Shown: positions 13,514 to 24,612 of the stretch, one piece after another | How the letters are laid out: every line of letters begins with the position of its first letter | How positions within the stretch are numbered: position 1 is the first letter of the stretch | Assembly (NCBI GenBank): GCA_965240325.2 | Contig: OZ251243.1 | Span: forward strand, 248,001-312,000 | Direction of reading: 5' to 3' | From: Rebecca billardiae RCC1528 | Lineage: Eukaryota; Haptophyta | DNA length: 64,000 nt | Position numbers and translations under genes: made by a program | The notes under the pieces: model-generated | Told to the model about the DNA's origin: nothing | What the model saw: the letters and a program-made list of their open reading frames with translations, nothing else | Database searches by the model: none

Positions 13514-15349
13514 ATGGCGCCCGCGGCGGCGTGTTGGACGGCGCGCGTGCTCGCGCTCGCCCTGTGCGCGACGCGGCGCGCGCGCGCCGGCGCGGCCGAC
13601 GCCGACTGGCAGGAGATCTCCGACGCGCTCTGCTCGCCGCTGCGCCTCGAGCTCGCGCACCGCGCCCGCCCGCGCGCGGCGCTCAACGCGAGCGCTTTGC
13701 TCGGCCGCGGCGGCGACGCCGGCGCGTGGCGCGCGTGCTGCGAGGCGTGCCGCGCGCGCGGCTGGTGCCAGGCGTGGCAGCTCGACGCGCGGGCACGCCG
13801 CTGCGCGCTCTGGCCGCGCCGCTTCCCGCCCGGCCCGGCGCGCCACGCCGCGCCGTCCGCGCACGTCGTGACGGGCACGGTCGCGCGCCGCGCGCGCGCG
13901 CTGCCGGCCGCCACCGGCGGCGGCGAGAGCGCCGAGGGCGGGCTCGACTTTGGCGGGCGCGCGCTGACGCCCGCCGACGTGCGCGCCGCGCACGCGGCCG
14001 CGCCGCGCGCGCGCATCGGCTTCGTCGCGTACGGCGAGGGCGAGCTGCACTCGCAGATGGCGGCGCTGCTCGCACGCACTGCGCGCGCGGTGGGGGGCGC
14101 GGACTGGGCGGTGGCGCACGGGCCGGCGTCGCTGCGCGGCGCGGCGTGGTACGGCGCGTCGGGTGCCGCGGCGCTGCGCGACTCGGAGGCGTGCCGCCGC
14201 TCCGCGCGCTGCGTGCGCACGGGCGGCATGTTTGCGTGGAAGGCGGCGCTGATCGAGCGCGCCCTCTCCGCCTTTGAGGCGTTCGAGGCGGAGGCGGAGA
14301 CCCTTAGCCCTAACCCTAACCCTAACCCTAACCCTAACGCTAACCCTGACCCTGAGGCGGAGGCGGCGGCGGAGGCACCACCACGCCCGCCGCCGCCGCA
14401 GCGGCAGCGGCAGCCACTACGTCCGCCGCCGCGGGCAGCCGCAGCGCCGTCGCGTCGCGCGGGCGCGCCTTCCGCCGCCGCGCCGCCCGAGCCGCCCGCG
14501 CCGTTTGTCGTGTACGCGGACGCGTCGAGATTCAATCTCGTCGGCGTGCAGCGCAGCCTGCGGCCGCTCGTCGCGTACCTCGAGCTGCCGGCCGAGCGGG
14601 GCGGCCCGCCGGCGCGCGCGCTGCGCTCGGTGCTCGCCCTGTACCGCCCGCTCGCGCGGCCGCTGCCGGCGGAGCGCTGCCGGCAGTGCACGGGCCGCGC
14701 GTGCGGCGGGCTGTGCGTGCAGAACTGCCTCGGCCCGGGCAAGCTGCACGCGCGGCGCACGGCCGCGGCGATGGGGCTGGGCGGCAGCGGCGGAGGCAGC
14801 GCCGGGCCCGGCGCCGCCCCGAACGCGTCCGTGCCGGACCCGGCGCTCGCGCGCTACATGGCGGCGCCGATGTGGCAGGCGTCCTTCAGCGTGTGGCGCC
14901 GCTCTGCGCGCACGCTCGGGCTCGCGCGCGAGTGGGCGCGCTGGGCGAGCGAGCCGGAGGCGGCGCTGCGCTCCTCTCTCGGCGACCAGGCGGTGCTGTC
15001 CTTCCTCCTCGCACGGCGCGGCTACGTCGGCCCGAGCGTCGGGCGCTGGGCGCCGCGCCGGCTCGAGAGCTTCGAGTCCAAGGACCTGAACACGCTGCTG
15101 GCGCTCGTCGACGCAGGGGACGTGGCCGCGCTGGTGGGGAACGGCTCGGGGCGCGCGCGCGCAGCGGCGCGCGGCGCCTCCCCGGGCGAGGGGTGCGCCC
15201 GCGCCGCGGCGGACGGCGCCGGCCCACCGGCGCGCGCGCCGCGCAAGCTGCGCCCGCGGCCGCTCCTCGAGTGGCCTCGCGACGCGCGCTTTGCGTGCGC
15301 CGCGGCGTTCGACGAGCCGGCAGACGAGTGTGACACGCCGCAGTCCTAG
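13514..15349 (+). CDS. Secreted or Golgi glycosyltransferase-like protein, with in-frame telomere-type repeat
   Basis: A 611-residue protein with a signal peptide or anchor (residues 1-25, ending ARAGA). A small cysteine cluster at about 76-105 (CCEAC, GWCQAW, CALW) resembles PAN/Apple modules. The region from about 165 starts IGFVAYGEGELHSQM. Further on come GGMFAWKAALIERAL, then FVVYADASRF at about 334-343, and GDQAVLSFLLARRGY near 495. The order lysine-rich acceptor region, YADAS, DQAVLSFLL recalls GT-A nucleotide-sugar transferases, where an acidic YxD motif binds metal. That assignment is tentative. A CCCTAA repeat at 14301-14353 is translated in frame as alternating Pro-Asn between the two halves of the putative catalytic domain. 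Potential N-glycosylation sites (NAS, NGS) fit a lumenal location. Intronless model. Confidence 0.55.
   Translation: MAPAAACWTARVLALALCATRRARAGAADADWQEISDALCSPLRLELAHRARPRAALNASALLGRGGDAGAWRACCEACRARGWCQAWQLDARARRCALWPRRFPPGPARHAAPSAHVVTGTVARRARALPAATGGGESAEGGLDFGGRALTPADVRAAHAAAPRARIGFVAYGEGELHSQMAALLARTARAVGGADWAVAHGPASLRGAAWYGASGAAALRDSEACRRSARCVRTGGMFAWKAALIERALSAFEAFEAEAETLSPNPNPNPNPNANPDPEAEAAAEAPPRPPPPQRQRQPLRPPPRAAAAPSRRAGAPSAAAPPEPPAPFVVYADASRFNLVGVQRSLRPLVAYLELPAERGGPPARALRSVLALYRPLARPLPAERCRQCTGRACGGLCVQNCLGPGKLHARRTAAAMGLGGSGGGSAGPGAAPNASVPDPALARYMAAPMWQASFSVWRRSARTLGLAREWARWASEPEAALRSSLGDQAVLSFLLARRGYVGPSVGRWAPRRLESFESKDLNTLLALVDAGDVAALVGNGSGRARAAARGASPGEGCARAAADGAGPPARAPRKLRPRPLLEWPRDARFACAAAFDEPADECDTPQS
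14301..14353 (+). repeat. Interstitial telomere-type (CCCTAA)n repeat inside a coding frame
   Basis: A run of CCCTAA units, perfect in the centre and degenerating at both ends to CCCTTAG, GCTAA and CCTGA. It lies within the open frame of the glycosyltransferase-like gene, where it reads (Pro-Asn)n. The complementary strand is TTAGGG, the telomere repeat of many protists including haptophytes. Confidence 0.9.
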
Positions 15350-16396
15350 CGGCACGCGGGCGCGACGCTCATCGCCCCATCGCCCCGCGTGCGCGCTCAC
15401 AGGCCCGGGCGGTGAGCGTAGCCGTAGGTCGACGCGCTACTGTATAGTACTGTCAGAGGGGGCTCGTCGAGCATTCAGACTCGGCCGGCCGCATCAGACT
15501 AGTTCTAAGTGTGAGCTTCGGGATCACGGGACCGTGGCACAGTCGGCTGACCGACTGTGACACACTCCGCGCCGGTCTACGTGTAACTCGGACTCGGTCT
15601 CGGACAGCTGAATAACTACTAGCTATTTGCTCAGAGTCCGAGGGCCAGGCCCGCGCGCTAGTTGAGCGCATCCGGTGACAGTGTGACGCAGAACGCGAGC
15701 ATGACCGTTCAAGGGGACTCGCTTGCCGTCCTAGCCGGGGGTGAGTCGTGCACATATCAGTGCAGTCTAATATGCGCATGCCCTGTCAGTGCCTGTCACA
15801 CTGACAGGCGTGCGCGCCGACGTAGCCGCATCAGCATGCAACGAGCGGGCGCCTGACGGACTGAGTGCCTGACGCACGGTCGGCGCGAGGCGGTATGGCG
15901 CGCGCCCATCATACGTTAGCCTCGCCGGCCCCGGGGACGCGCCCAACCCGCGCCGAGCGGGCACCGCGCACCGCCACGCGCGCACCTTGACGGCTGGGGT
16001 GTCGCCACGGCTGGCTCTTGGCGCGTCCCCGAGGCCGCCCGGCGAGGATCAGCACGCTTCTTTAGTTCTTTTACCCGCAACTAAGCGCAAGATTCCCCAT
16101 TCTTGCATACATTACAGCATGCACAGCGTTCGTCAACATACCTGCTATTGCCTGTGTTGTTGCCTACCCCTCCCGGCTGCAGCTCCCATGTACTTTTTAT
16201 AATGATACAAAGTACGAACTACTATACGAACTACGAACGCGCAGTACGGCGGTATTACTGACCAAAGTAGTACCAGACTACTGCGGAGTAGCACAGTTCG
16301 GTACGTAGTGAAGCAGCAAATGACGTGCCGCTCGCTGCAACGAATCCAAGGCTCAGCACCCGGCTGCCCCAGCTCGGGCGCGCAGTGCTCCTGCCG
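15350..16396. other. Intergenic region with three stem-loops, no gene recognised
   Basis: About 1 kb with mixed composition. Three inverted repeats stand out. At 15538-15559, CACAGTCGG/CCGACTGTG form a perfect 9-bp stem with a 4-base loop. At 15782-15808, CCTGTCAGTG/CACTGACAGG form a perfect 10-bp stem with a 7-base loop. At 15920-15943 and 16020-16047 there is an imperfect inverted repeat of about 24 bp enclosing about 75 bp. The short frames show no protein features. It should contain the 3' end of the upstream gene and the promoter of the downstream one. Confidence 0.5.
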
Positions 16397-18397
16397 ATGG
16401 AGCCCGGCGCCTCGGGGCGGCGGCGGCGGCGGCCGCGCGCGCGCGCGCCGCCGTGGCGGGCGCTCGCGTGCCTCGGCACCCTCCGCGCGTGCGCCGCGCA
16501 CGAGCTCCTCGTCGTCCACGGCCCGGCGCCGCTGCGCGGGCTGTCGCTCGCCGCGCCGGCGTTCCAATTCGTCGGCCGCAATCACTCGACGACGCTCGAG
16601 GGGCCGCTCGTGCTCGGCGTGCCCGCGCCGGGCGCGCCGCGGCTGGCGTGCCCCCGCGAGTACGCCGGCGACCCGCGCGCCTTCGCCGGCGCCCTCGTCC
16701 TCCACGTCTCCGACGACAGCTTTGCGTCGGGCTGCACGGCCGTGGCGCAGGCGCGGTACCTCACGTCGGCGCTCGGCGCGCGCGCGCTGCTGCTGCTCGA
16801 CGAGCGCGTGGCCGCGCAGGACGGCGTGCCGGGCGTGCACACGTACGACTGGTTCCTCCCCGACCACGCCGACACGCGCCCGCGCCCCGCCCTCGTCGCC
16901 GCGGACGTGTCGCAGCGCGGCGCGAGCGCGCTGCTGGCCGCCCTGCGCGCCGCCGAGCCGCTGCGCGTGCGGCTGCAGCCAGAGCGGCGCGCGGCGGGGC
17001 ACCGCGGCGGCGGCGGCGGCTCGGGCGCAGCGCACGCGCGCGCCGAGCCCGCCGACGCCAACGCGTGGGTCGCCATGTGGTCCTCCGGCGCGTGGTGGGC
17101 GCAGCGCGCGCTGCTGGGCGCGCTCGCCCTCGCCGTCGTCGAGCTCGCGGCGGTGCGGCTGTGGGCGTTTGTGCGTGTGGACGGGCGCGTGCGCGCGACG
17201 CCGGTGCAGCTGCTGCTCGCGCTCGAGGTGCTGGCGAACGCGTGCGGCGCGGGCCTCTTCCTCGGCGCGCCGCACGCCTCCGGCGCGCCGCTCTCCGTCG
17301 AGACGCGCGCGCTCCTCGCAACTGCGCACGGGCTCGGCGGCACGCTCGCTTACGCTCTCTACTGCGTGCACCTGGCGGCCGTCGTGGTGAACGCCGGACT
17401 GGCGGACGTGCCGGACTCGCTGCGCCGGCCGCTGCGCCGGCTGGCGGCGGCGTGCGTGTGCTGGGCGCTCGCCGACGTCACGCTCGCGCTCGGCGCCGTC
17501 TTCACCGGCCTCGCCGAGCTCCGGCAGGCGCACTTTCTGGACGGCGCCGCGATGAAGGCGTTGGGCGCGCTCGCCGGCGCGGCGATCGCGCGCGCCGTGC
17601 GCAGCGTCGCGCGCACGATGCCGCCGATGCTCGCGGCGAAGCTGCGGCGCGAGTCGGCGGGCGCGGCGGGCCTCTCGCTCGCGCTGCTCGGCCTCTCCCT
17701 CGCCGCGCACCAGTGGGCCTTCGCCGCGCCGCACCGCCTCCTCGGCGTGGGGTGTGCGCAGCACGGCTGCGCGCTGCTCCGTTCGTACGTGCTCGCGGCC
17801 GCGTTCAAGCCCGTGGGCGTGCGCGTGATGCGCGGGCCGCTGCGCGTGGCGTACCTCGTGGTGAGCCGCCCGCTCGCGGGGCTGGCGCGCCGCGCCGCGC
17901 GCCTCGCGCGCACCGGCCTCGCCGCCGCGCCGCTCGACGCCGCCGTCCCCGCGCCCGCCGCGGCGCCGCGGCCCGCGCCCGGCGGCGCCGGCTCGGCGGC
18001 GAGCTCTGAGCGCCGGCGCTGCAGTGGTGAGGCCGAGGCGGGCGAGGCGGGGGCGGAGGCGGGCCCGCCGCAGCACCTGCTGCTCGGCGTGTCGCTGCGC
18101 TTCCTCCGCGGCTTCGCCGCCGCGCAGGGCCTCTCCCCCTCCGACCCCACCGCCGTCGTCGCCGCGCGCGTTCGCGAGATGACCCGCGAGCGCGGTGAGT
18201 CTGTCTGCGAGCGCGTCGCGGACGCGCACACATCGGACGGGCACGCGCTGGTGGCGCGCGCGACGCTCTTCGTGTGCCACGCGCAGGTGCGGCTGCGAGG
18301 GGGCGCGGGCGAGCGCGCGCGCCGCCGCCGCCGCGAGCGCGGCGGGCGCGCGTCACCGCGCTGGCCTGCGGACCGCCGCTGACCGTCGCCGCTGAGC

Positions 18398-18435
<38 letters not shown>

Positions 18436-19445
18436 GCTGTGTGTGTGTGCGCGTGTGTGTGTGTGTGCGTGGGTGTGTGTGCGCGTGCGCGCGTGTGCGT
18501 GTGTGCGCGCGTGCGGTCCTCAGGCGTGCGGCTTCCTCAAGCTGCTCGACGCTGTGGACGCGCACCTCGAGACGCACCAGATCGAGGAGTCGCAGACCTA
18601 CCTCTGGCTGGTGCGCGCGGCCACGCGGCCAGCAGACCGAGCACGCGCGCGCCGCGCGCGCGGCCCGCCGCATGCGCGCACGCGCGCGCGCGCGCCGTCG
18701 CGCGCTCACATGCGCGCTGCCCGCTGCGCGCTGCGCGCTGCGCGCACAGGACCTGTTCTCGATCCGGCAGCACGAGGTGACCATCGACGTGTACCAGATC
18801 GGCGAGATCATCAAGCGCGTGCGCAGGGTCGTGATGGTGCTCGGTGCGGCAGCGCGCGCACACGCACACATAGCACACACGCACGCGCGCGCGCGCACAC
18901 ACACACACACACGCACACACACACGCACACGCACACACACACGCACACACACACAGCACACAGCACACACACGCACACACACACGCACACACACACGCAC
19001 ACACACACACACACGCACACGCACGCACACGCACACACACGCACACACACACGCACACACACACACACACGCACACACGCACGCACACACACACACACAC
19101 ACACACAGCACACAGCACACAGCACACTCGCTCGCTCACGCGCGGCTCCGCTCCCTCGGCGCGCACCCGCCGCGCGCAGACCCTTGGGACGCGCCGCTGT
19201 GCCTCACGCGCGTGTGGTGCCTGTACGAGGTGGCGCACTGCGTGACCACGCCCGGCGTGCAGTTCCACATCACGATGGCGCCCGAGGAGCGCTCGGCATT
19301 CTTCGTCGCGCTGCGGCGCGACCGCGCGCGCGTCGAGCGCGCGCTCGGCTCGTTCGACGCGCGCACCGCGCAGGCCACAGTCGAGGAAGACCGAAAGATG
19401 ATCTTCGCGCTCATCAGCTCGCGCTTCCTGGTCTCGAAGGAGCCG

Positions 19446-19477
<32 letters not shown>

Positions 19478-22081
19478 GGGCGGCGGCGGCGGCGTCGTGT
19501 ACTCGGCCAAGGACGGCGGCTTCAACCAACCCTCGCCCACGCCGCACTCGCCGCCGCCGAGCGCGTGCACGGACGCCGAGCGCCTCAGCACGCTGGGCTC
19601 AGGCCCCGGCGGCGTCCATCGCTTCAGCGCCGCCGCGGGGCCCGGCGGTCGCGAGAGCTCCGGCGGGGGCAGCAGCCAGACTCGCTTCTCCGCGTCCGTG
19701 CGCGCGGGCCTACATGCAGTTGCGGCCGCGGCGGCGGGCGGCAAGGCGGCGCCGCCGGGCGCGGGCGCGGACGAGGCGTCGGGACGCGAGGAGGCGGGCG
19801 AGGCGGAGGCGGAGGCGGGCGCAGAGGGCGAGGCCGCCACGCCCGTCGAGACGGTCTCGCTCCGCTCCGAGCAGGGCTCGTCCGAGCGCACGCGCCGCGC
19901 GAGCGGGCCTGCAGCGCCGCCGCGCGAGGGCGCGGCTGGCTCGCCGCGCCGGAAGGGGGAGGGCGCGGAGGGCGCGGCGGAGGGCGCGCTGAGCGCGGAG
20001 GGCGCGGAGGCGGCGTGCGCGGGCGGCGAGGCGACGTCCCCGCAGCTCCCGCCGCCCCCGCCCTCCACCGCCGAGGCCGCCTCCGCGCCCGCCGCCGCCC
20101 CCGCCACCCGCTCCGCCGCGGACGAAGAGGCGTTCGATGCGTTCAACGCGCTCGTACGCGCCGCGTTCCGCTCCGCGCTTGCCGTCTCGAGCTGGGCGAG
20201 CCCGACGCCGCGGGTGGGGCGAAGGGGCGAGGGCGGCGGTGCGGTGCGCACGCTGCGCAACGCCGCGGGCGCGCGCGAGGGCGGCGGCGGCTCGGCGGAG
20301 CGGCACGGCGCCCTCTCGCGCAACAGCTCCTCCGCCTGCGGCTCCGCCGACTCCGGCGTCGGCAACAGCAGCAGCGGCACCGCGCGATCCCGGTGGTCCG
20401 TGCAGATGCGCTCGCCGCCGGCGGGAGGCGAGCGCTCGCACGACCTCTCGCCCGAGGCGCGCGAGCGGCTGTGGCCCACGCCGCAGTCGGGCGGCGGCCG
20501 GCCCGCGGCGCTCCTGCGGCTCACGGACGACGAGGGCGCGGAGGAGGGCGAGCGCGGCGGCGCGGCGGCCGCGGCGCGCGGCGGCGCGGGCGAAGTCGTG
20601 ATTGAGTATCGCGGCGGCGTGGGCGCGGAGAGGGCGGAGGAGGGCGCGGCGTGCGCGGCGCGCGGCGCGGCGGGTGCAGAGGGTGCAGAGGCGGAGCCGC
20701 GCGGGTGTGCGCCCGCGCCGGCGGCGCGCCACCCTTCCGCGGCCGCGGCCGGCCACCCGCCGCCGCCGTCGCAGCGCCAGCCGCCGCCGCCGCCGCCGTC
20801 GGAGCTCACTCTCAAGCCTGTGCGCGACTTTTCTCTCACCGAGGAGGAGGGGGAGGAGGAGGAGGAGGAGGAGGAGGAACAAGTGCCCCTCTTCGCCATG
20901 TGGCCCGACCAACTCGCCGCACCGTCCGCCGAGCACGCCGGGCCGCGCGCCCCCGCCGACGCCGCCGACGTGCCCGCGGCCGCGGCGTCGGCGGGCGCGT
21001 CGGCGCGCGAGCCGTCCGCGGCCCACGACAGCCCGGCGCCGGCGCGCGATGGCTCGGCTCGCGTGCTCGAGGAGCTGCAGGCGTCCTCGCTCGTCAAGGC
21101 GGCGAAGCCGAGGCGCGCGGGCGGCGCGCGCGCGGGCGGCGGCTGCCGCAACGCGGCGCACGACTCCTCCGCCTTCCGCACGATGTACGGCGCCCAGGAG
21201 ATCGCCTCGATCCTGCACTTGGGCGGAGCAGCGGCCGGCGGCGGCGGCGGCGGCGGCGCCACGCCGCCCGCCACGCCGCCGCCCGCGGGCGGCGCGCGCG
21301 GCGCGGAGCCGCGCGGCGCGCGCTTTGGCGCAGGCATCTCACACGGCAGCGCGCCGCGCGGCAGCGGCCCGCCGGAGCAGACGCCATTGACGCCGCCGCA
21401 CGGCCGAGCCGCCGCCGGCGCCGCCGCCGCCGCCGCTGGCGGTGCGCGCCTCGGCGCAGCAGCCGCCCTCGCCGCCTCGCCGCACTGCGCCGCCGCCACG
21501 GCCGCGCGCGGCCTGACCGGCCCGAGCGCACCCGAGGCCCCGGCGCGGCGGCGGCGGCGCATGCCGACGATCGCGTCGGTGCTGCAGTCGGTCGCCGCCG
21601 CGGCGGAGGAGGCGGAGGACGGGCTCGAGCTGCCGATGGCGCACGCCGTCGCCGCGCTCTCCCCCGAGGCCTCGCCCGCGCGCCGCCGCGCGTCCGCGGT
21701 GCTGTTGGGCGGCGGCGCGCGGCAGGTGGCACCCGCGCCTGCGCCGGGGCCGCAGCAGCCGCAGCCGGTGGGCGGCGCGGAGCAGCAGCTGCTGCGCTCG
21801 TCGCCGGCCCTCCTCGGCGAGGACGACGACGAGCGCCCCATGTTCGCGAGCAGCGGCGCCATGGCCGCCGCCGCCGCCGGCGGCACGGCAGGCGGCGGGC
21901 TCGGCGGGCGGCGGCGCGGCGGCGGGCGGCGCGGCCGCAGCAGGCAGTCAACGCTGGGCGCGCTGCGCGCGCGGCTGAGCGCGGTGGCGGCGGAGGAGGA
22001 GGAGGAGGAGGACGAGGCGCCGATCTTCCCGAGCGCGCGCGGCCTGCTCGGCGACGAGGGCGCCGCCGCGGCCGCGGCCGC

Positions 22082-22117
<36 letters not shown>

Positions 22118-22613
22118 GCGAGACGTCGTCAGCTCGCGCGGCAGCGGCGGCGGCGGCGGCGCCACGCGGCGCGCCAGCCTCAACCTGCGCGCCAGCCTGG
22201 GCAAGCTGACGAGCAGCGTGACGAGCACGCGCTCGGGCAGGTCGACGCCCTCGCCCCGGAGCGGGCGCAACTCGGCCGAGCGCCGCCCCTCGCCCCTCGC
22301 CTCGCCCGCCGCCCCCCCGACCGAGCTGCGCGCCGACGGACGGCGCGGCGGCACGCACGGCGGCGCGCGCCCGCCGCCGCCGAGCTCGGCGCCTGAGGGC
22401 GAGGAGGAGTCGAGCTTCGAAGGGGGGCGCGCGTCCGTCTCGAAGGTGGTCTCGCTGACCGCGCCGGCGAAGCGGCGCCACGTCGGCTTCGCCGAGACGG
22501 CCACCGTTGGCGGCGCCGAGCCGAGCGAGGCCGAGGGCGACGGCGGGCGGTCTGCGTGGGCGGACGTTGGCGACGGCGGCAACGAGCAGCAGCAGCTCGC
22601 GCGCAGCCGATGA
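16397..22613 (+). CDS. Receptor-like multi-pass membrane protein with PA-like ectodomain and TIR-like cytoplasmic domain, four exons
   Basis: Model: exons 16397-18286, 18524-18610, 18750-18843 and 19180-22613 (1834 residues). The introns are 237, 139 and 336 nt, all GT-AG and frame-consistent. An N-terminal hydrophobic signal precedes a region of about residues 35-140 that resembles a protease-associated (PA) fold (EGPLVLGVPAPG, AGALVLHVSDD, GARALLLLDE). Six or seven hydrophobic segments lie between about 233 and 480. A predicted cytoplasmic alpha/beta domain then spans all three introns. It reads ATLFVCHAQ, FLKLLDAVDAHLE, YLWL-DLFSIRQHEV, VVMVLD-PWDAPLCLTRVWCLYEVAH. This order, FVxHA then W-D-FSxxQH then LTRxWCLYE, recurs in large algal and oomycete proteins and looks TIR-like, though I cannot verify the fold. 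The last 1000 residues are disordered, with acidic and poly-Gly runs. Function unknown; a sensor coupled to a TIR-like effector is inference. Confidence 0.65.
18399..18515 (+). repeat. (TG)n/(GC)n purine-pyrimidine repeat in intron 1
   Basis: An alternating TG-rich tract fills most of intron 1 of the membrane-protein gene. It is complementary in sequence type to the CA tract of intron 3 and also has Z-DNA-forming character. Confidence 0.9.
18858..19127 (+). repeat. (CA)n-rich repeat in intron 3
   Basis: About 270 bp of CA dinucleotides interrupted by CG and by AGCACACAGCACAC blocks. It fills intron 3 of the same gene, downstream of the two small exons. Confidence 0.9.
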
Positions 22614-23153
22614 CGACGACGGACGAGGTGTCGTCATCGCCACGAATAAGCTACGCGATGCGCGCGCGCGCGCGTAGTGAATAGTGACGACGATGACGAC
22701 GATGATATGATGATGATGATCGATATATGCGTGCTGATAGTGATGCGATGATGATGATGACGATGATCGGATACGATGATGATGCTGATATGATCGACGA
22801 CGAGGCGCCATTCTAAAATTAAATCCGCCTGCCGCGGCCCGCCAGATTATATATACTGGCGCACGCCGGCACGGCCCCCCCGAAACTCGAACTCTTATAG
22901 CGCGGTCTGAGCAGCGTATATATATAAGTGAGCGAAAGCCCGGGGGGGCGGCGCACGTGCTCCGCAAAATCAAAATATACTAATAATAATATTCGGCACT
23001 GATGATGCTTATTATATATTATATAATAATATGACTTCTATATTGCTTCATTCAGAGCAGGCTTAGTGAGTAATACTCCTGTTGAGTGAACCGTTGAGTA
23101 GACGACGGCAGTCCGCGCGCGCGCCGGACTCGCCGTCGATCCTGTATATATAT
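22614..23153. other. AT-rich intergenic region with degenerate GAT repeats
   Basis: Composition shifts sharply from the coding DNA: GATGAT- and GACGAT-rich sequence at about 22680-22800, then TATATA patches and a poly-C/G run near 22940. No gene is recognised. It marks the left edge of the accessory island that runs to 29.6 kb. Confidence 0.6.
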
Positions 23154-23584
23154 GTGGGGTTATTGGCACAATAACTGAGCGATTGTCTAAGAGGACGGTG
23201 GGAGCGCATCAATGCGCCGTATCAACACCTGCCTGCCATTCGGCCCGAGCCAGGCGGCCGAGCTCAAGTCCGGCTGCCATCTTGGCCACCCTCTTCTCGT
23301 GCCACGAAGGACTCTCGAGCCTGCCGTCTGTGCGCTCGCACAACGACCCCGAACATTCGGAACAACCTACTCGCTGTGATGCTCCTGGGCCTTAGGCAAA
23401 TAGGCAAGGTTGGCAACGGCACAGGACGGCCAATTGGTGAACTGGGTTTTTTTTCCCCATAATATGATACAGCAATGTATAAAGTCTGGTATCTCGCCGC
23501 GTGGCTCCGCCCTGCCCGGCGTGTGCCTCGCCTCCTCGCTGCCGATCTGGATGGCGCAGGCGTTTCGAGGACAGCTCACTAGAC
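23154..23584 (+). mobile_element. Putative short non-autonomous element Z flanked by TA repeats
   Basis: The left end follows TATATATAT and starts GTGGGGTTATTG, with loop GCA, then CAATAAC and TGAG. This is a perfect 7-bp hairpin of the same design as elements X, Y and the RT element. The inferred right end, ...CACTAGAC, is followed by ATATATATATAT. The 431-bp interior has no recognisable gene; a poly-T run lies near 23446-23454. Boundaries come from the hairpin and the TA-rich flanks only. Confidence 0.45.
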
Positions 23585-23650
23585 ATATATATATATCGGT
23601 CCTGACGAGACCGTCATATCATACTACGACTACGACGCGCGATATACGCG

Positions 23651-23654
<4 letters not shown>

Positions 23655-23684
<30 letters not shown>

Positions 23685-23742
23685 CATACCACGTCGTTAA
23701 TATATATATATATATATATTATTATTATTATTATTATTATTA
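23655..23742. repeat. (AT)n and (ATT)n microsatellites
   Basis: Two AT runs (about 23655-23682 and 23699-23719) separated by a short unique stretch, followed by eight ATT trinucleotides to about 23742. Confidence 0.9.
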
Positions 23743-23950
23743 CGCGCGAGTTACGACGCGCGCGCGTCCCGTTAGGGTGTAGTCAGCGCGCGGCACCGTC
23801 GGACCGGCTCCGTGAACGCTGAGTGGCGGACTGGCGGCGGCGCGTGCGATGCCGCGCCGACGCCGATGCACCCGAGCAGGCCGCTGCTGCTATCGCGCCA
23901 TCATACGTATGTGCGCGCATCGCCGCCTGCGCGCTGGTGCTGGCAGTGAG

Positions 23951-24577
23951 TTAGCACCTGCCGCCCCCGCCCCCGCCGCCCGCCCTCGGCCTCAGCCTGG
24001 GCGCGAGCCGTCCGTGCTCGTCCACTGCGCTGAGATACTCGCCCACCGCGGAGCCCATCAGCGGGGTGGGCGCGGCCGGCCCGGCGTGGCGCAGGTTGTT
24101 CGAGACGAGGCGCGCGCACAGGTCGGCGTACTGCGCGCCGCTCGCCCCGCCGTCCGCCGCGCGCTGCACCGCGCCCGCCGCCGCGCCCGCGCCCGCCAGC
24201 TCGGCCGCGGCCGCGAGCGCATACCCCAGCTCGCCCGCGGCGTGTAGCCTTGTTCTCTCCTCGGCGGCGAGGCGCACGCGCATCTCGCGCGCGGCGCGCA
24301 GCACGCGCTTCGCGCCCAGCCCGGGCCTGGGCCGCACCGCCAGCGCCGCCATCGCCGCGGCGTACTTGGCGCGCACGCTCGGCTCGTAGTCCGTCCACGC
24401 GCGCACGTCGGCGGCCGAGAGCGTAGCGGCGGGCGGCGGCGGCGAGCCGAGCGCGGGCGGCGGCGGCGGCTCGGGCGGGTCGGAGGAGGAGTCCTGGCGC
24501 GCCAGCGCGCCGCCGAGCCCGGTGAGCGCCGCGATCGCCGACGGCTTCTTCCGCGGCAGCAGCTCGACCCCGTCCTG

Positions 24578-24612
<35 letters not shown>

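Noticed and set aside
14301-14353. Possibility that the telomere-type repeat marks a chromosome end or assembly join
   Set aside because: Coding sequence of the same gene continues in frame on both sides, so an internal location is more likely; kept as a finding instead.
19136-22582. 1148-codon minus-strand frame opposite the disordered tail of the TIR-like protein
   Set aside because: Ser/Pro/Ala-rich with no fold. The plus-strand frame continues exactly from a splice junction that completes a conserved motif.
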